This document shows positions 42,701 to 48,700 of a stretch of DNA of 64,000 nucleotides, piece after piece. The notes under the pieces are model-generated. The model saw only the letters and a program-made list of their open reading frames with translations. It did not search any database and was not told where the DNA came from. The position numbers were made by a program, and so were the translations under genes. Each line of letters begins with the position of its first letter. Within the stretch, counting starts at the first letter, position 1. The stretch comes from Toxotes chatareus. Taxonomy: Eukaryota; Chordata; Actinopteri; Toxotidae. The stretch spans positions 16,710,501 to 16,774,500 of the forward strand of contig CM028896.1 of the NCBI GenBank assembly GCA_016801885.1, read 5' to 3'.

Positions 42701-45700
42701 GGGCTGGCAATAAACTCCAGTATTAAACGTTACGTATTATCTCCTGAGAAACATGATTTCCTGCTGTAGCTCGCACCTGGTTTCTGCCTCCTGTTTTATC
42801 CTCAAATTAAAATGTTTCCAGAAGCATTTAAAAGAAGTTAATGAAACTTCTGGAGTGAAATCGCACATTATAGAGGAAGAGTTAAATACATTACAATAAA
42901 ATGTGCCTGTGCTTAATTAAGTACCCTCAGTGTTTTTGTAACTCTTGCTTGGTCTGGTATGACCTGTAGCTCACAGTGGCTCATGTTAGCAAACTGTAGG
43001 TAGGTGGTAGTTAGTTAGGTGTTAATACAGTGTGTACAGTGTTAAGTCTTATCACTGAATGCTGTGATAACGCAGTATGTTCCATCGTCTGCTGCACAGA
43101 GTTTGCTCCAGCAGTGAGACCGAGAGTGAAGCCGGAGATCTGTTAGAGCAACAGTTCGAGGAGCTGAACAACAAACTCACCTCAGCCACCGACCCGACAG
43201 GCTACCTCCGCATGGTGTCCAGGAACAACCTCTTCAACAGGTCTGACTCTCAGTTCAGAATCCAGTCAGTTTCAGTTTGGTTCAGACTGAAATATCTGTG
43301 GTGTTTAGTTGAATCTCTCAACAACATTCTGATGGATTGTCATGAAGTTTAGTGCATTTAATTAAACCCATAACCTGATTTTCTCATCATGATCAGATCA
43401 GAATTTCAGTTTGTCAGCTTTGGTTTATGAATCTGTATCTGTCATGTGTGTGTCGATGGCTTGAACAGGAGCTGTCAGAGCATGACCAGCCTGTACAGTG
43501 CCACAGTTTCTCCAGTGAAAGACAGCTTATCCTCTCCTCCCTGCCGGCCGAGTAACATCAGCAAACCTCCTCTGCGGGCCCTTTACGACTTACTCATAGC
43601 ACCAATGGAAGGGGTATGAACAGAAACGTGTGCTGGACTGAAATTTTATTTATAATTTTTTATGCTTTTTTTTAAACATAGCCTTTGTCCTCTTTTTCTC
43701 CAGGGCCTGATGCACAGTAGTGGACCCGTGGGAAGACACAGACAGCTGGTGCTAGTGTTGGAGGGAGAATTGTACTTGATCCCGTTCGCCTTGCTCAAAG
43801 GCAGCTCCTCTAATGAGTACCTGTATGAAAGGTTCAGTCTCATTTCTGTACCTTCCTTAGCCAGTCTGGGAGCAACAATCAAGGTTGGTAAATCATTTAT
43901 ATTCATTTCATATTTGAAGAAATACTCTTGTTTATCTTGTATTTGTGTTATATTTTTGTATATTTGTTTTTTAAACTAAAGAAAATCTCTATTAACATGT
44001 AAACAAATATCTGACCTGAATCCGTCTTCAACCCACAGCCTCATCCTCGCCGTGGCGGTCCCTTACTCTGCACAGATGGAGGTTCAGTCGCCGCAGTGGT
44101 TGGAGCTCCTCGCCTGCCCCCCAGCGTGATGGACCGCTGGTTGTGGGGGCCCTTACCTTCAGCCCAAGATGAAGCTCTTTGGCTGGGGGAGCAGCTTGGG
44201 TGTCACCCCCTTACCGGAGCGAACGCCACGAAGGAGCGTGTGCTCGCAGCTCTGAGTCAGGCAGAGTGCGTTCACTTTGCCACTCACATATCTTGGAAGC
44301 TCGCCGCTTTGGTCCTCGCCCCCAGCCAAGAGCACGCCGGAGTGGAGGGGGCGGGAAGTCGACCCAAGGAGAGGTCACCGTGCGGGGCATCGACCTCAGG
44401 CGAGACTGTGGATCAGGATGGAAAGGTCAAAGGTTTGTTTTCAAAGAGCCACAGCAGCCCAGATGAAACAAGCGAGGATGGAGACAGTGTGTGCGAAGTG
44501 GAGAGTGTGTGTGACAGTCCATCGCTTCAAGACTTCCTCCTCACTGCTGCGGACATACTGGGCCTGTGCCTGACCGTCAAATTGGTGGTTCTGAGGTAAA
44601 ACTTTACACATTCACCATTTTACAAAGCCTGTTTGGTTTGAAAGATCACCTGAGTTCTGATTCCTGGTCCCCCCAGGTTGTACCCGGAGTCCAGCAGCAG
44701 GGTGACAGCGGACGGGGTGGTGGGCCTGACCCGAGCCTTGTTGGCTGCGGGTGTCCAGTGCGTGTGCGTCTCTCTGTGGCCTGTACCGATAGCCGCCTCC
44801 AAACTGTTCACGCACACCTTCTACACGGCCCTGCTCAACGGGACCAAAGCCAGTGCAGCTCTGACCGAGGCCATGAAGACGCTGCAGAGCAGCAAGCACT
44901 TCTCACACCCCTCCAACTGGGCAGGTGAGCAAACGGCCCCGGACAGAAACACTCAAGGTCCAATTACTAGCTTCCAACAACATCTCACAGTGTTCAGCTA
45001 CTGATGGAGTTTGCTCAGTTGTCATGGAGCAGGCTTCTGGACTTCAGACCAAACTCCATCCACTGATTAGAGATGAAAACTGGAGTATTAACAACAAGAA
45101 ACATTAAATGTGATAAGGACAAAGTAGGATGTTAACGTGAGGTTAACGTGTCCCCCGGTGGCAGCTGAAATGACACCCTTGTGAGTGCAGACAGCTGTGG
45201 TGGATGTTTCATCTGTGCCTCAAACCAGCGCAGAAAGTCAAGTGGATGTGAAGGTGAACTTTCCCTAAATGTTCAGTTGGTCCTGACACTGAAAATAGAG
45301 GACGTCCAAAACGGCAAGTGGAGACAGAATATGGAGCAGTACGTTCCACACCTGTCACACCTTTCTGCCTTTTTCATTCCAGAAGTTTTGTCTCGATCAA
45401 CACCTGGAAAACAGAAGAATTAGTTCATATTTCCACCGTTTCTTGATAATGTTCTGATCCTGATTCTGAATCACACAATGAGCATAGAGAAGCTCCAGCT
45501 GTGTGCAGCGTTACTTTGGATGATGTAGTGTTTAAATGTCTTTAACATACCAGTGTGTGTTTTCCTCCAGGTTACATGTTGATTGGAAATGATGTGAAGC
45601 TGAACAGCCCCATGTCGCTGGTGGGCCAAGCCCTGGCAGAGATCCTCCAGTACCCAGAGAGGGCCAGGGACGCCCTCAGAGTGCTGTTGCACTTGGTGAG

Positions 45701-48700
45701 ACGCCTTCACACCGCTGAAGTCATTAACAGTGTCGCTGTTTACATTAATCTGGACCCAGCATGAGATGTCAATATTTGCTGATTGTCTTTGTCTTCTATT
45801 AGGATAAATTTAACGTCTTTGGATTTTGGACAGACAAAACAAAACATTTGAAGATGTCACCTTGGCCTCAGAGAAATTGTGATGGGCCATTTTATAGATC
45901 AAGCTACTGAATAATGACACGTATCATTAGTTCCAGCCATAGATCTATATTCAGGTGATGACCTGCAGTGACCATGAACTGCTCTTCTGATGGTTTTGAT
46001 TCATCTCTTTCCTTCCGTCTGAGAAGGAATTTAAATGCATGTTGCTGAGGCAGATGAGACAAAACTGCACTCCACTCTCACAGTGATCAATACAAATCTG
46101 GTGTGGCATATGCTGTGCTCCATCTATCAGACCTCCGTCAGAGCATGCTGCTAAGAGGTCCAGCTCTGAAATCCCCTAAATGTCATATTGTAAATAGCAG
46201 CTCCAGGCACATTGTCCCACATCAGAAAATCCAGCAGAGATGAATGAACTCTGTCTCTGTCTCTACAGGTTGAGAAGTCTTTGCAGCGCATTCAAAGTGG
46301 CCAGTGCAACCCAATGTATACATCGCAGCAAAGTGTCGAGAATAAGGTCTGAGCGCTGGTCTTTCCATCTCTTTGCCTTTAAATGTCAGCATCTGTCTGT
46401 CCTCTGCTCATGTCCATGTGCTCTCTGTCCTCTGGGTAAGGTCGGCGGGGTGCCCGGGTGGCAGGCCCTCCTGTCTGCAGTGGGTTTCCGGCTGGACTTC
46501 TCTGGTAGCGGCGCTGGTCTCCCCGCGGCGGTTTTCTTCCCCACATCGGACCCCGGGGACCGGCTGCAGCAGTGCAGCACCACTCTACAGTCTCTGCTTG
46601 GTACCACAGCTTGTCCATTATTCGAAATGTCTCTCGTGTCAGTCACACTGTTAGAATAACAACTTGTTTTGTCCCACCAGGATCTGTGTGTGAGCACTGT
46701 GCTGTGACGAGAGAATAATTTTCATGATGCATGTATTTACACGATCTGCCAGTAGAGGCCACGTGCACAGCAGATTCTGTACTGATTGGATCAGACGTCC
46801 AAACTGAAAGGATCAGTAGTAAAATGTTGCATGTGACCGTATTAATTGTATAAATAATAAAAATAAATTAATGATTAAGATATTTAATCTGTTCAAAGGT
46901 CTAATGAACCTCCTGTACATCTCCTCAGGTCTGACTCCTCCAGCTCTGCAGGCTCTCTGTAAACTGGTCACAGCATCTGAGGCCGGAGAGCAGCTCATTC
47001 ACAAGGTACAGCCGTGATGAGCAGCACCGTCACCGTTACTCAGGCCACCGGTGGAATTTCCGATTTCCACCACTGGCTCGTTCCATAATATTGACATCTG
47101 AACACTGCATGTGTGTTTTTGTCCTGACTTACTGTCTTAGTGTGCATCTGACGTGGACATGGGATGTCCTGTCCTGATCTGATCTTTATCTTTTCCACCT
47201 TCAGTCATTCAGAGTGAAACTTTACTGAAATGACACACAGCTTTTCACTTTTCATATCCACCTATTTAACAATTAAATGTTGGTGACAGGGACCTGGTTA
47301 CATTGCATTACTCTTTGCTAGCCATAGCCCTCCATAGCATATGGGTACCATCACATACCATCAGCATAAGCAAGTCATCATTCATGCATGGCTCTGAGTG
47401 TGCAGCGCCTCAAACTCAACGTTTACACAGGAATAAGCCACTGAAGTTCTGTTTCCTCTTCTCTCATACCCACCTCACCAAGGCGGTTAAAAGCATGGTG
47501 GGAATGGTAAGTGTCTCACGATGACATTACTGACTTCAATTCAAAGAAAGTGAAAGACTGGTCGAAGCAGTCAAAGACAAGGACAAAGATAAGGACGCTA
47601 AGCTGCTTGCTAATGTTTTATTTGAAAGATCTTTGTGATGTGGGAGCTACATCCATTTGCTCAGTAGTTCTCTGAGCAGTGGGCAATGCAGCGCCTTTAG
47701 GTTTTCAAATGTGATATTTCAAATTAGTCATAAGCAGAAAAAAACTCAACATTAAAAAACTGATATTTGAATATTGAAGCATCCACGTATCGGAGCTTTC
47801 CTCTCTCTTTTCCCTCTCACCCTTCCTTCCAGTCATTTTATCTTCTTTCCTCTCCAAAGCTTCACCAGGTGCTGGTGCAGTTGCAGTCAGGCGACAAAGA
47901 CCAAGACTTTTCACTGGCTCCCATTCAGGTGTCGATAAGCGTGCAGCTCTGGAGGCTTCCAGGCTGCCATGAGTTCCTGGCTGCGCTCGGTGAGTCATCG
48001 ACAGAATCAACTAAGTTTCACTTTCATTTCCTTCTGATTTATTGTCATTAATTTACTTCATTAATTGTGACAGTATTATTCATAACCTGCAGTTCATTTG
48101 TTGATCCATTCATCCAACATCCAAATTACTTACCTTATGAATTCATCACGAAGGCCTGTACCTGCTTTAGAACAGCTGCGGGACATCCAGACCAAAATGA
48201 ATTATTAACAGTTTATTCAAACGTACAGCTGCAGACTTATAAACCTAAAATCTACTACAGGTTCTTTATTTAATAGAAAGTAGTTCATAGCATCTTAGTG
48301 TTGTAGCTGGTCTAGGCAGAGTTACTATGACCTACTTTCTGTGCTGTTTCCCAACCTGTTTTATAAGCTCATCATATTTTGTGTATGAGAATGTAAAAGT
48401 CTTGTAAAACTTTTTTCTCCAAAGTACAAAATAAATACTGAAGTACTTGAGTAAAAGTACTTTGTTACTTCCCTCCACTGTCTCCGTCAGGTTTTGACCT
48501 TTGTGAGGTGGGTCAGGAGGAGGTCGTGCTGAAGACTGGAAAACAGGCCAGCAGACGCACCATGCATTTTGCCCTTCAGTCTCTTCTGGCCCTGTTTGGT
48601 GAGAATAATTCATAACTTTGACTTTTCTTTTTTTCAAAACTAAATCCTGCTGAATCTTTTTCTTTATCCTGACCAAATGCTTATTTTAGACTCCACAGAG

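Larger units (their letters stand above)
41648..43099 (+). other. ttc28: TTC28 intron 19
   Basis: 1.45 kb. About 260 nt (41740-42005) belong to a dispersed repeat whose core GGATGGATTACTATGAAACT precedes GTGAGCATGTTAGCA. A GT repeat sits at 42307-42331. Confidence 0.75.
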
